Source: Cheilinus undulatus
Taxonomy: Eukaryota; Chordata; Actinopteri; Labriformes; Labridae
Length of the DNA stretch: 64,000 nucleotides
Reading direction: 5' to 3'
NCBI RefSeq assembly: GCF_018320785.1
Contig: NC_054867.1
Location: forward strand, 51,001,355-51,065,354
Part shown: positions 47,783-60,900 of the stretch, piece by piece
How positions within the stretch are numbered: the stretch's first letter is position 1
How the letters are laid out: every line of letters starts with the position of its first letter
Translations under genes and position numbers: made by a program
Notes under the pieces: model-generated
The model's input: only the letters and a program-made list of their open reading frames with translations
What the model was told of the DNA's origin: nothing
The model's database searches: none

Positions 47783-49000
47783 TCAATGCAGTGCCTTCCT
47801 GAAATCTTTATTCAGAATATTTGAGTATTTGGTGAGTATTTTTTAACCAGAAATCGATCACCATGAAAGAAACTCTCCCATCAGTGCCAGACACCAGTTT
47901 AACTTTTGCAGATGCACATATGAAAATTCAATAGGGATTTTACCATTAATGCATTACGAAGGTCCATAATTAGAAACTCACATGCTTTATTTTCCCTTTC
48001 ACGCACATTGGTTAAGCTACATTAGCATCTCCCTGCAGCCACAGTGATGTAAAATAATTCCACCACTGCTCCGGATGTCTCATTTTACTTTAGAAACTCA
48101 CAAACAGCTCAGTGGACGAGTCAGAAGTCATCTGAACCTTGTGTTATAAAACATTAAAGGTTTTACAGTCCCTCATTTCCTTTATGATTTATAACAAGAA
48201 TTTCTGTGGTTAAATTCATGTCATTATCCTGAATCCACCCAAAGTTCCTTATTAATAAAATAAACAGGTCTGTTTTTAAATGGGAAGTCAATCACCCTAA
48301 GATTAATACAGCACAAAAATTCAAAGAAAGAAAAACTGTTTTGAATGTAAAAACAATGGAATTTCAGAATGACTCTAAAATAAAATAAGACAGACTTTAA
48401 TGTCCCAGTAGGTACATATGTTCTGGTCTCAGTCCCACTAAATACACAGAGATTAATCCAAACACACATTACATCCTGAAGCAACAGCAAATCTATCTGT
48501 CATTTTTTTATCATGTAAATAAAAAACTTCTGGCAGCAGCGACATACTGACATACTGCACAACCTGTGACGGACATGGGCATAAATGAATATGGAATTGT
48601 TTTTTTTTTTTTGTCCGGCCATTCACTACATTTTATATCATCATCTTAACATTTTTGGTGTTTTTGCATTAATCTCTTTCTATTTTTTAATGGCAGGATG
48701 GTTATTTGGTAGTTTATCCTCTTATCATAATTTACAAAGTTTTCTTTATGTGTTTTAGACTTATTTTATACAGTTTTATTAAGCTATTTTTTAGTGTTTT
48801 TATTCTTTTTTTAGCAAATTTATGTTCTGTTCACATTTCATTTTAATTCGTTATTATTATTATTTAAATTTCATTTTATGTTACTTTGTTTTTACATTTT
48901 AACCTGACCTCCAGTGTTTCCTCATTTTAAATATTAAGATGGCATTTCCTCAGTACGTAGGTTCCTGTTTTTAAAGAATCCCTTACTCATGATATAAAAT
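47783..49000. other. abhd6 first intron, middle, nothing recognised
   Basis: The segment is AT-rich with a poly-T run at 48,600-48,612. No repeat is identified. Confidence 0.4.
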
Positions 49001-49004
49001 GGAC

Positions 49005-49240
49005 TTGGTAAATGGACCTGAGCTTGTATAGTGCCTTTCTAGTCTACTTAAAGCGCTTTATGAAATACTTGCAATGTGTGTTTGGATTACAGGGAAGAGG
49101 GGACAGGGATGTGGTGGGAAAATGGCTGGGTAGGGAGGGGTGGGTAGGGTGAAGTCATGTGTTTTTCTTTGCTATTTTGTTTGTTTGTAAAGCACTTTGT
49201 GTTTCATATGAAAAGGGCTATACAAATAAGGATTGATTGG
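49005..49240 (+). repeat. LINE 3'-tail-like repeat
   Basis: TTGGTAAATGGACCTGAGCT and TTTGTAAAGCACTTTGTG, followed by GGCTATACAAATAAGGATTG, are typical of fish LINE 3' ends. Confidence 0.5.
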
Positions 49241-49254
49241 CTGATTTAGTTTTG

Positions 49255-49738
49255 TTCACATGAATTATTTGGGTTTTTATGCAATCTGAAAGCTATTGTA
49301 TCGTATGCTGATGTTGTGTCAATATTTCTTTAACCTGAAATATGTCAAAATACCAGTTTGATACAATCTTTTTTCCTATTTTATGTTCTACACACTATGC
49401 AAACTTTCAAGCATCTCTTCTATTTTTATTACAAAAATCCCACTTCTTGTTCATGTATTTGTTTTTCTTCATCAAAAAAAGAATAACATGAAAATGATAA
49501 AACTGATATCAAATTTGCTATACAAGCCTAAACTGCAATAAGACTTTTTTGGCAAATACTTTATCCCTATTTTAACTTACCTAATACTGTGATTGTTATA
49601 AAATAGAAGAATTTCATGCTTATGTTGTTGAACAACACGTAACATGAGGAACCTAAAATAATCACATATTAAATCTCAAACGCAATATTGGGGGAAAAAA
49701 ATCGCAATAAGATTATTTTTTCAAATTGTTCAGCCCTA
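49255..49738 (-). mobile_element. hAT-type element, family B, truncated copy
   Basis: On the minus strand it starts TAGGGCTGAACAATTTGAAA and follows the 32,225 copy with ATTGCGATTTTTTTCCCCCA, GTTCCTCATG and TCAGGTTAAAGAAATATTG. The distal end is lost. Confidence 0.65.
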
Positions 49739-50104
49739 GTTTAATCACGCCCTGATGAAGACCCGGTGTAAGAAGAACCGGTTGGCATGCTCTGTGAATT
49801 TTATAGATTTTAACAGCAATGCCCTGAGCTAATAAAGGCGTTTTAACTTAATTCTTGGCTGTTAGAGAGCGTGCCTGAAGATAGTCCAGGTGGCTCTCCT
49901 TTTTTCATGAATGTTTGTATCTGAGATTGAATGCAGAAAGAGAGATTAATAACAATCAAAGACTGTGTTTGTTCTTATTTTCATGAATGTTTTTAGAAGT
50001 GGATATTTTTGTCCTCATTAGTCCAGGCCAAACTGGTAAAATATAAATGAGCAAAGAAGATAATTAGTTGTGAATATTTTGCTCAAATTTTCCTTCTCGA
50101 AGAT

Positions 50105-51142
50105 CAGGGGTGTCCAAACTTTTTCCACAGAGGGCCACAAACAGAAACATATTAGGATGGTGGGGCCACTTTTATATTTTTTGTCCTAATGATTTTAAAG
50201 TTAGTAAAACTAATCAAGTGTAAGTTAATACATGCTTAATAACTGAGTATGCCCAAATGGCTGGTTAATGGCTGACTGGGCAAACAGACAGCCATGTTCA
50301 GGATTTTGGGGAGTCAATCAGATATCAGGGGTCCCTATTTAACCCTATCTACTGCTGGCACTGCCCCTGAAAAGTTGTTGGTGCTGCGTTTTGCTGTGAT
50401 AATCCATCAGGACTAACCTGACACGCCAGATGGATTTATTTCACACATCCATCTGGAAAACCTTCAATACTAAGCGTTTGGTAAAGGGCAGAGGCTTTGA
50501 AAAAAACCTTGAGTGTGATTGGATTAATGTTCTGTCTGTCACATCTTTACCAGCCAATCAGAGCAATAAAACACGTGACATAGCTGCAACCTAGGTGCGT
50601 GTGTGCAGCTACCGAAGAATGACGTGAACCATGGCGACCGTAGACATGTCAGTACACGACTTTTCACGCTTTTGAAAAGAAAACAACTCACTGCTGTTCT
50701 TTGTTCTTCTTTTGGTGAAGAAAATGTCGTCAAGTTCTGATAAAACTGGTGCTTTAGAAGCATCTATGCTAAGCTCTTCCGCCATAACTGTACCAGCCTC
50801 TTGATGCCCTCGTCACTGATTCGTCTAGTCACTTTCTAACTGGGCCTCAATGGTTCAGACGGGAGCTTTGCAAGATGGATTCACCAGTGAGAAACAAGGA
50901 AACAGGTGTATGCATCTGCTTTGCAAGGTTACATCAGGACATCGTTAATCAAGATATCTCCTTGTCAGAATGTTTGTTTACAGATTTAACATGGTAGCAC
51001 TGTCTTGTGCTGAAAACATGAAAAACAATACAGTTAATCACAGGCTTCAGGTTTTAATATTTCATCTTATCTCTAGAATTTGCTGCAAGCCAATTGAAAT
51101 AGGTCTGCATTCGGTCCCAGGGCCATAGTTTGGACACCCCTG
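50105..51142 (+). mobile_element. hAT-type non-autonomous element (family C-like)
   Basis: It is 1,038 bp with ends CAGGGGTGTCCAAACTTTTT and CCATAGTTTGGACACCCCTG. Flanks TCGAAGAT and TCTAAGAT agree at 7 of 8 positions. The interior (50,630-50,935) matches 18,150-18,520. It has no transposase. Confidence 0.85.
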
Positions 51143-52077
51143 TCTAAGATGAATACTTTCTACCAAGATTTATATAAATATAATGCCATGCTGATCCTAC
51201 ATTTAAAGGGTCAGTTCTTGGATTATTGATTTGTTTTTTTTTTTAAATAACAAACAGAAACTCTTTAGTAAACTCCTGCATTGCTTTTTTAGAGTATTAT
51301 TTTAAAACACAGAATAATAATTTACTAAACATATCTGTCGTGAGCAGCATAAGAACCTAAATGATTGGTTAATATGCTTGTTTTCGATGCACTAATGTTC
51401 TTTAATGCTTTAACAGCTGGTATAGACCCAGTTTAATTTATTAATGATCTAAATATCACCTTACACTGCTGGATGTCTCCATAGAGACAGGTAAAACTTT
51501 GCATTTATTAATTTAATAATCTATTGGTTAATTGTATTTAAAACTGCAGTCTCAGTCTAACAGAATTTAAACAGCAAATAAGTGAAATAGAAACATATAT
51601 AAAAAGGCAGAAGATAGATAAAGAAAAACTGATTCATTATTTACAGATGTGTGTTTAAATAAGCTTCGATCAGACAGTTTACTGTTAAATGAGGGTAAAG
51701 GTGAGTAAACAGACCTTTAGTTGGAGTTGTAGCTGTGTTACATAAAGTCAATTATCACAGTGAGGCGCGAGGAGGAACCAGGAGGCACGTGAAAGATGCA
51801 GGGAACGGAACTTCCTCTTTACAGTTAGTTTTTGAATTTATATTTTTATATTTAAAGATAAACCTGAGCAAACAGAGCAACTTTAAAACAGCAGATAGAG
51901 AAATAAACGTCAGATGCACATGCTTCCTGGTTATAACGTAAAACATCTCCTCTGAAACATGCCCAGAATAACGACAGTGAAGGTTAGACTGACTGATAAC
52001 AGAGCCAGGTGTTAAACATGATCCTTATTCTTCATTATGACTCGTTAATAATCAGATATAGAGGAGTATAACCTACC

Positions 52078-52150
52078 TGTGCGAGTCCTCTTCGGTCTGT
52101 CACAGAAAGCTGCCTTCCTCCTCCTCCTCCTCCTCCTCCTCTCTCACCCA
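52078..52150 (-). promoter_or_regulatory. abhd6 noncoding first exon and promoter region (candidate)
   Basis: On the minus strand CTCGCACAG|GTAGGT gives a strong donor after 52,078. The preceding bases contain a (GGA)n tract and lead into GC-rich, gene-free DNA. No ORF starts here, and abhd6's first coding exon has its own upstream acceptor at 45,007, so a 7-kb first intron is plausible. The assignment to abhd6 rests on position and strand only; the upstream boundary is a guess. Confidence 0.45.
52116..52142 (+). repeat. (CCT)n microsatellite
   Basis: About nine CCT units lie inside the candidate abhd6 first exon or promoter. Confidence 0.85.
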
Positions 52151-52337
52151 AATTACACAACAGTCTTTGAACACCACTTAAAGGGAAAGTACAATCACAG
52201 GAACCCGCATGCGGCGTTCATGACTGTGGGATATTTATGTGTGTGAAAGTTTAATCGATGCGCAGCGCCTCCGCACGAGGGCGGCGAGCACCTCAGAAAA
52301 TACTGACCCTCCACCAGGGCAGGTAGACCATTTACAC

Positions 52338-53452
52338 CAAGGGTCATCAAGTACGTCTGCACAAGGGCCAGATTTAGTCTGGACAGAGACTCTGGGGGCC
52401 GGACTTTCAAATACACAAACATTAAATAAATATTTCAGTCTGATTAAAATATTATTTTGTAATTATTTGCATTTCTTTTCAAAACGCAGGTCATTTTTAG
52501 GCATTACTTTTGAGCTCTATCCCTATAATCTATAATGCAGCAGGCCACAGAGAGACAGGCCAGTCCACAGAACTGTCTGGGCCCCAGAAAATCCCAAATA
52601 ATCGACCCTCCCCAGTTGTGATTAAGCACTAATACTGATTAATTTAAGACACTTTTAACCCCTTTTCATTACTTCATTTGGCCATTTCTGCAACATTTTC
52701 TGCCCCTCAACTAATGTTTGATCGTTTCTGCCCCCTTTTAAAACATTTTTTGCCACTTTTGCCCATTTTGACACTCTTTAACCCTCTTTTGCAACTTTCC
52801 TGCCAATTGCTCTTCCTGTGTGCCACTCTTTAACTCCTTTGCCAGGCTATTTTTGCAACATTTTTGATGCTTTTTGCCATTTTTCTGTTCACTAACCCCT
52901 TTTAAACACTTTATCTGCGTGTTTTATCCCCTTTGTGCCACTCTTGTACCAATTTTTGCCACTTTTGAACCCCTTTTCATTACTTTTTTGCAACTCTTTT
53001 GCCACTAATAACTCTTTTTTTTTTTATTTTTGCCCCTTTTTTCCTCTTTTACAATTTTTTTGCCCCATTTTAACCGCTTTTCCTGCACATTTCTGCCCCT
53101 TTGTGTCTCTACACAACCCATTTTGCCACTCTCTAACCCCTTTTCTTCACTTACTCTGGCCATTTTTGCAACATTTCTGCCAGTCCTAACCCATTTTTTA
53201 AAATATATTTACTAATAATGACTGACGAGTGAACTTCTATTAAAACAGATCAAAATCAGATAATTCTAAAACTATTTCAATAGTAATTGTTCTTGGGATG
53301 GATTAAACAGCTCCAGACATTTGAAGCCAAAAGACACTCATAAAACCAGAACATCTTTTCCTCCTTTTCTGAGTTTAATGATCCTCTGGGGGCTGGACAG
53401 AAAACTTTGGGGGGCCTGATTTGGCCCTCGGGCTGCCAGTTGATGATCAGTG
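52338..53452 (+). mobile_element. hAT-type non-autonomous element (family A)
   Basis: It is 1,115 bp. The ends are CAAGGGTCATCAAGTAC and CCAGTTGATGATCAGTG. An exact 8-bp duplication ATTTACAC flanks it (52,330-52,337 and 53,453-53,460). The interior is a chain of diverged TTTTGCCACTTTTAACCC units at 52,620-53,200. Confidence 0.88.
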
Positions 53453-53639
53453 ATTTACACATTCCTCAAGAAGTGGAAGGGACGTGTTTGCAAAATTCAA
53501 AAGATAAAGATCCTGAAACACATCGAGCCACGACCCTAATCTGCATCAGGATTCAAGTGTCTTAATTGATCCTTGTGTCAATGGAATATGTTCTCATTTT
53601 GGAGTGTGGCTGTAACGGAAGTAGGGATGTGTAGCATCC

Positions 53640-55505
53640 CTCTCTTCTTTAAACAATCTGTAAACCCTGGGAAGTGAGGAGACCATATACTATATATATT
53701 GCTCTAAAACCTCTCTCTACTTTTCAGCATTGATAGTTCCTTTCTAGATCTGCAAGCTGTCCACACCATAGGCACTAATGGAACCCCATACCATCAGAGA
53801 TGCAGGCTTTAGAACTGAGCCAGGACAATAAGCTGGATGGTCCCTCTCCTCTTTAGTCCACAAGACATGAGGTCTGTGGTTTCCAAAAAAAATATTTCAA
53901 AAATTTAATTCATCTGACCACAGAACAGCTTTCCAGTTGGCCTCCGTCCATTTTTAATGAGCTCTGGTCCAGAGAGGACAGCAGCACTTCTGGATCCTGT
54001 TTACATGTGTCTTCAACATATCCAGATTCTGGAAGTGTTCTTGAGCCCATGCAGTGATTTCCGGTGCATGATTCCACATTTTTTAGAAGCATTGTTTCAT
54101 AGATTGTTGAACCTCTGCCCATCTTTACTTCTAAGGGACTCTGCCTCTCTAAAATGCTCCTTTTATACCCATTCATGTTACTGACCTGTGGTAAATTAGC
54201 TTTACTAGTTGCAAAATGCTCCTCTAGTTAATTTTCATTCGTATTAATGACTTTTCCAGCCGTTGGTTTCCCCATCCTGACTTTTTTGAGATGTGTTGCG
54301 GCCATCAAATACAAGATGAACAAATATTTTTAAAAAGGGAAATGTCTCAGTTTAACATCTGATATGTTGTTTATGGTCTATTGTGAATCAAATGTGGGCA
54401 TATGAGAATTGCAAATTGATGCATTATGGCAGGGGTCATCAAGTACCTTTGCACAAGGGCCAGATTTAGTCTGGACAGAGACTCTGGGGGCCGGACTTTC
54501 AAATACACAAAAATTGAATAAACATTTTGGCCTGATTAATATATTATTATAGTAGTTTTAGTATTTTCTTTCAAAACACAGGACATTTTTAGTCGTTACC
54601 AGAGAGATCAATCCATATAATCTATCATGCAGCCGGCCACAAGAGAGAGACAGGCCAGTCCACAGAACTGTCTGGGCCCCAGAAAATCCCAGAGAATGGG
54701 CTCTCTCCACATGTGATTTAGCACCAACATTAACCCATTTTTGCCACTTTTAACCCTTTTTTGATGCTTTTTGCCCCTGTTGCATCTTTAACACAATTTT
54801 TTTGCAAGATTTGAACCCCTTTAAACCCTTTCCCCTGCATGTTTCGTCCCCTTTGTGCCACTTTTCTTCCATTGTTGCCCATTTTAACCCCATTTCATCA
54901 CTTTCTTTCAACATTTTTTGCAACTTTAGAAGCAAGTTTTGCCACTTTTAACCCATTTTAACCACTTTTCCTGCATGTTTTATCCCCTTGGTACCGCTTT
55001 TATCAATTTTTGCCATTTTTCTTCTATTTTTGCCACTTTTAAACCCGTTTTCATCACTTTTTGCACTATTTCTTATCATTAATAACCAATTTTGATACCT
55101 TTTGCCCCTTTTTTCCTCTTTTACCAATTTTTTTTCACATTTTAACCTTTATTCACCACTTAATCTGGTCATTTTTGCAGCACTTCTGCCAACCTAAACC
55201 CCCTTTTTAATATCTACTAATTATGACAGTACATTCTTGTAAAACAGATCAAATATTAAATCATTTTCAAACTATTTCAAAACGGATTGTTTGTGGGATG
55301 GATTAAACAGCTGCAGACATTTAAAGCCAAAGCATACTCTTAAAAGCACAACAGCTTCTTTTCCTGATATTCTGAATTCAATGATCCTGTGGGCTGGACA
55401 GGAAACTTTGGGGGGTCTGATTTGGCCCCCGGGCCGCCAGTTGAAGATCAGTGCATTATGTTTTTATTTACATTTTACACAGCACCCCAACTTTTTTGGA
55501 ATTGT
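53640..55505 (-). mobile_element. Tc1-like remnant interrupted by a hAT element
   Basis: On the minus strand the segment 54,200-53,640 encodes the pieces KMDGGQLESCSVV, VLWSDE and TKEERDHPAY of a Tc1-like transposase with frameshifts. The noncoding end continues to 54,421. It resumes after the hAT insertion at 55,454 with TTTTTATTTACATTTTACAC and CCCCAACTTTTTTGGAATTG, the family's terminal words. Its relative is at 10,231-10,650. Confidence 0.7.
54430..55453 (+). mobile_element. hAT-type element (family A) nested in a Tc1-like remnant
   Basis: It is 1,024 bp with ends CAGGGGTCATCAAGTACC and CCAGTTGAAGATCAGTG. Flanks CATTATGG and CATTATGT agree at 7 of 8 positions. It is closely related to the copy at 52,338, sharing GACAGAGACTCTGGGGGCCG and the internal TTTTGCCACTTTTAACCC chain. 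Confidence 0.85.
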
Positions 55506-57950
55506 AAAATGCACTCACTTTAAGGACGTTGTATGTCAGCTTCTGACATTGTATAGGTTATTAAAGTCAGGATCATCTCCACAAAGTTACCGTAGTTTTA
55601 GTTTTACAAGAAAACACATGGCTGTTTTTGGTGTAAACCTCTTTTAAACTCTTGTCCAGTTCTGAAATTCAAACAAAACAGCCTCCAGCTTTCTTATCTC
55701 AGAACCATAAGTCCACCAATGAAGATAAAACCAAAATAAAAACATCAAGAATGAATTTAATATACTGGATGGGTGAAGGATAAGGCTTTAGAGGTGCTTA
55801 TTTTCTTAACTAAATCATTCAAAACCCTTATTTTGAAAAACTGGGTTCAGATCATCTCTTTTTAGCTCTTCATACAATCAAAGGACGTGATGTCTTACTC
55901 TTACAAATCCTCTTCAAACGCCCCCTGATCCCACTGTTTGCTATTAAAGGCAATAAAACTCTCCAAAGCAAACACATTTATCTCAGTTTGGGACTAAAAA
56001 TATCCTTTTCTGGATTTTATTCATGGTTCAGGAAGTGCTGTCAGACGATCAGAGCAGTGATGTAACTGCAGAGGAATGCCGGCCTAGAAAACCTCAGGAA
56101 TACCTCACATTCCTGCTGGGAGTAGGTCAGCGCGCTCTTCAATGAAAGAATGCGCTCACTGTTGTAAAAGCGATTCCTGTAAATCAGAGGATTACAGCTT
56201 TTAATCTGTCAAACTTCTTTTAATCCAGCTGGACGGATTCAGTTCTGATCTCAAACTTTAACACCTGATTTTAACTCTAACTCCTGAGGTTTCACAAATC
56301 ACTATAATTTGTCGGCAGTGCCTTAATCTAAGGGTGGCATCTGGCCATGACTGCAGTGGCACTAGGTGGTGTATATGCCATTACCTCAGGGACTGTGCCA
56401 TCTTCCACCACTATGATGCATATGTGGGTGGATGCTGCCTTAAACTGCACTTTTGTGATTACAGACTGCTTCTTAACATATTTGTATGCCAACATTTATT
56501 ATCTTTCATAGTGTTGCTTATTAGTGAGACCCATTATGTGTATGCAGTGCCACTGACAGAAAGAGAGAAGAGGCTTTGGGGATAAGAAATTGTGGCTTTT
56601 TCTGCCCTTCTATCAGATGACACAAATAATCAAACATTAAAACCAAAACCCGGGAGAGTGTTTAAAAGCAGAGCTTTATTATGATTTAATAATATATTTT
56701 ATCAGCAGCAATGATTCATGTACATGAAAGAGATTAAATGCACAAAGTTATCCTGTAGGTTGATTGAGTTAAAACACTGAACAGTTAGAAATTATGATAA
56801 GATGAACATAAATAAGACAACTCCATTATCAGAACATTAATCTCATATCGTTAATGGATAGTATGCTCAAAACCTACTGTAAAAAGAACAAAATAAACCC
56901 CAGAGAAACACTGCAGTAAATAATTAGTTGTTAGCCTGCTCCAGCCTCTGCCTGTCCAGTTTTATGAAGTTTAAATCAAAAGATTGTCTCAGCACAGTTT
57001 TAACCTGACAACTTTATCAGTCTAATTTTTTTCTTTAAAAACTCACTGCATTAAAACATGATTTCACTTATTTTGGGGAGTTACAACTCCACATTTAAAC
57101 AAAGACCACATTTAAACACATATAGCCTCTAAAATGTAAATGAATGGTGGCTTTAATCACTGAACTCTGTTTTAGCACATTGTAAGGATTAATCTTTTAT
57201 ATTTTTTACTTTAATTGCAGGCTTACTTAGACAAGGCTGTGATTGGCTGATTAGATATTTGCAATAATTAGACATTGAACAGATACAAATAACAAAGTCA
57301 TCTTTGATTTTAAATCAATTAATAAATCAATGATTAAAAGCTCTGGAGCCTATTGTTAGGCTGTTTTGATTTTAAATGTCATGTTTTTGTCAGTGATTTT
57401 ATTTATCTATTTTTTCCAGCCATCTTTTTTTGTGTAGTGTTATTTTATTTCTTCTCTGTCAGTCCTCCTCCGTCCTCTTTGTTTGTGTCTGAAACTGTGC
57501 AGATTGAAAACAGAGCATCTGGCTCCTCTCACTGTCAGAACTTGAAGTACTAAAAATTCAAAATGTTCATGAGTACTTTAAACACTTTGCATTAGTGAAA
57601 CATTTCCCAAACACCAGAAGCTAAACTGAAAAATTATTTGAGTGCTTCAGTGTCATTTTAAGTATTCTATACACCAATATAACTAGAGATTGATTCTGAA
57701 TACTCTCCGTCCACCAAACACTTCAAACTCTACTTACTTGGATTATTTATCTCAAACTTGGTTCATTTGTTTTATATAAAACAATCTTATCAATCACTAT
57801 TGACACTGGATTTCCCGTGTTAACATTTTTTTGTGTTGTGTCACAGTTTTAGCTGACTGACTGCATCTTTAGCAGCTTTTAATTCTGCTCTTGAGAGGTT
57901 CCTAACACTCTTAAACCAACCGTTAACTGATTTAACATTGTGTGTTTGTT
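55506..57950. other. spacer and probable lmcd1 3' UTR
   Basis: No transposon is recognised. A possible polyadenylation signal lies at 56,675. A 73-nt exon-like block lies at 56,104-56,176 (see findings). The remainder shows nothing I can name. Confidence 0.4.
56675..56680 (-). terminator. possible lmcd1 polyadenylation signal
   Basis: AATAAA reads on the minus strand about 1.27 kb after the lmcd1 stop codon. The intervening DNA contains no recognised transposon, as in a 3' UTR. Assignment is by position only. Confidence 0.3.
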
Positions 57951-60900
57951 TCAGTGCTGACAGGGGGAATCCAGGGTTTGCCCGCACTTCCAGCAGCAGT
58001 GATGTTCATGATGCCACGTCTGACCGTCCTGCGACGTATGAAGAGACTGACAGAAGATCAGCTGAGGAAGAAGAAAGGGGTAAATATGTAACAACAGGTA
58101 CAAAGGTGCATACATAGAGAGCGTACATCCAGCTGAATATGTTAACTCATCTACTAGTCCACCCTTTCTCAACCTTTTTTCTGTCAAGGCACCTTTAATG
58201 AATTTTGAAAAATCTTAAGTCACCCCTGTCAAAAAGTAACAAGAAAACACACATTTAACATGACCGCAGAAGGACTAATGCAGTAAAACAATCAAAAGAT
58301 AAATCTCTAAAGCATTCTCATGTAATAGTTTTTATGCCTTGGATGAAATGGATTGTGGTTGTGTACATTTTAATGCTTTCCCCACTCCATGAACACCTGC
58401 CCACATTGGAAAAAAATGGAATAGCTATTGATCTGCATATTTCTGATAATTCTTGGTTACATATAAAGAACTCTGAAGCCCCCTGATAATGCCAGAAAAG
58501 CTGCAGTAGCCCACCTTTCACCTGGTGTGTGTTTTAAACAATAACTTCTCTGAGTCAAACTGCAATCTGTTGGTCACACTAAGAAGAAAGTCTTTTAAAG
58601 AAGAGGTAAGAGAGCTGAATAAAAATTTGAAGCCTAGTGGTGGTGATGTTGGAGTCAGTTGACTCTTGTGTTGCTCCTTTATAGCCTAACATTAGCTTCG
58701 AACCTCTACCGATCCATTTAGGCTTCTAAAATAATGACAGTTTTGTTTGTTTAAAAAGATACGCATCTTGCTGAACTAAATGTGTCAAAGTTGTGTAAAG
58801 CTTTGGCTCATCCACAGTGCTCATTTTCTACAGTTATCCAAAAACCCATTAAATACAATCTTATTTTTTTTGCTCATAATATTCATAATGTTTGGCCTTA
58901 AAACAAAACTTCTACCAAAGTTATCTAGCTCAAACCTCAAAGGAGCATGAATGCTCGGATAGAATCCATTCGCTGTAAATTAAATCTCAATAACACATCC
59001 CTACATGAGTCTGTCTGAAATCTACCATGCCAGTTTAAAATCTACAGAGATTCATCTCACCTCATCACAGCCTGAACATCGTGGCCAGACCGTTTGACAG
59101 TAGTGTCTTCCACAGAATAACTTCTGACTGGACCAGAAGTAGACCAAATCAACCAATCCAAGGCCACACTCAGAACATTTGAAGCAGGTGGGATGCCACA
59201 GGGCGTTATTGTACCCAGCACGCTCAGCATAAACAGCTGGACTCTCTTTAGAAACCTCTTTAAGGCAACCAGAGCAGCGCTGGAGGAGAGGAAGAACAGA
59301 GTATGAGTATTAGAGTAGAGCTGGTTTTTAAATCTGCAATTAAAAAGAATTAGAGACAGAGATGGAGTGAGGAGTGGTAGACAATCTACAAAAACAGCTA
59401 GTTGGCAGGGCTTTTCTGTTCTCTTCCCTGCAGCATTTAGATGACAAAAACCTTTAAATGCATCCAGAAAGAGAGCTTGTTTCGATCAGTGCAACTCCAA
59501 AATGAGGTGGTGGTATAGCTTTGAAGCAATGACAGTTACTGTGTGAATCTACCCTGCTTTAATGTTTGTTCTAAATCAAGAAAATATTTTTAACGAAAGG
59601 GGAACTTTTTGTCATTTCAGCTCTGTTACACACTCAAAATAACAAGTCTACAGGTGTGTTATTTTGAGTTAATTGTCATTTAAGAATATCACCCATTAGG
59701 TGGGGCAGTAGGATAATACGACAATACGACATTTAAACTTTAATATTTTAGGGGTCTAGAGTGTATTTTAAGAGTAAGAAGAATATCCATTCTTCTCTGG
59801 GTTATAAAGGCATCTCTTAAGAAATTTTTCAACATTAATACAACATAAATGTGCCAAAAGTTGAAGTAATTGCCAAGAATATCATGGGGATACTCTTTTT
59901 GGAGTTTGCATAATTTCCCAGCAGCACTAAAGACTTCTGAGGAGTAACATACTAAAAAGCCAGACCAGAAAAACAGGTCTGGACTGGAAATTCATTGAAT
60001 GATGTAACTAATAACCAAGATTTAAACAACAAGAATGTCTGACGTCTTATTTTCTTACATATTCAGTCTTGGCGCTGCCATCTGTCCCGTTGGTGGGACC
60101 AGCAGCAGGTTCATTGCTGTTATTAGTAGAGTCGTGCTGAGCATCCTTCTTGTCACTGTTGCTGCGATCCTTTGCCTCCTTCGCCATCCTCTGAATGACT
60201 GCTTCCCTTAAAGCTCCGCCCTCGCCAGGTAAAGCCACTTCCCCGACCCCGAGCACTTCCTGTTTGTACTGCTTCACAAAAAGCAGCATGGAGGTAATCT
60301 GCACAGACATAGAGATAAGAGACCAGAGGTAATATTAGTCGTGTGCTCACTGAATTGATCTCAACCACAGACATAGTTTGTTTCAGCACAACTGAAAGTT
60401 TAACGTGTTGTCTGAACTGCTGTACCTCTTCTTCACTGTTCATGCTCTGACACTTCATCGGGTCGACGTCGTAGATAGGGAGCTGAGTGAAGAGCTGTCT
60501 GCGTCTCTCCAACGCTCCTTCTGTCCCTGAAACTGGACGTTGTTTCTCTGGGATGAGCTCCATGTACTGCATCGCCTGAGGAGGATCAGAGAGTTTTAGA
60601 ACCATGGACTGGGTATTAAGATAGACAGAGTAACAGTGGCCTGAGAGTGCAGATGACATATTTAGAGCTCCCCCTGTTGACCGGCTCCAGTACAGGTCAT
60701 AGACCCCCCTTCTTCAGTGATACCAGAGGGGCAAAAAGAAGCTGCTTTATAAAGTGGCCGTCAGTATTCTAAATCTCACTCACAACTCAAAAGCACAATG
60801 GCATGTGGCTGCAGGAGCAGGGGATTTAACCCTAGACTCTTTAGTTAGTCAAACTATAAAATTAAACTTCATGTCAAATAAATAGTTGTTAAACACAGAA

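Noticed and set aside
52935-53215. Plus-strand ORFs of 60-84 codons rich in Phe and Leu
   Set aside because: They are translations of the TTTTGCCACTTTTAACCC repeat chain inside a hAT element.
56104-56230. GPCR TM7 motif (NPLIY) upstream of the exon-like block
   Set aside because: A stop codon lies a few residues before it and no other receptor segment is near; likely chance.
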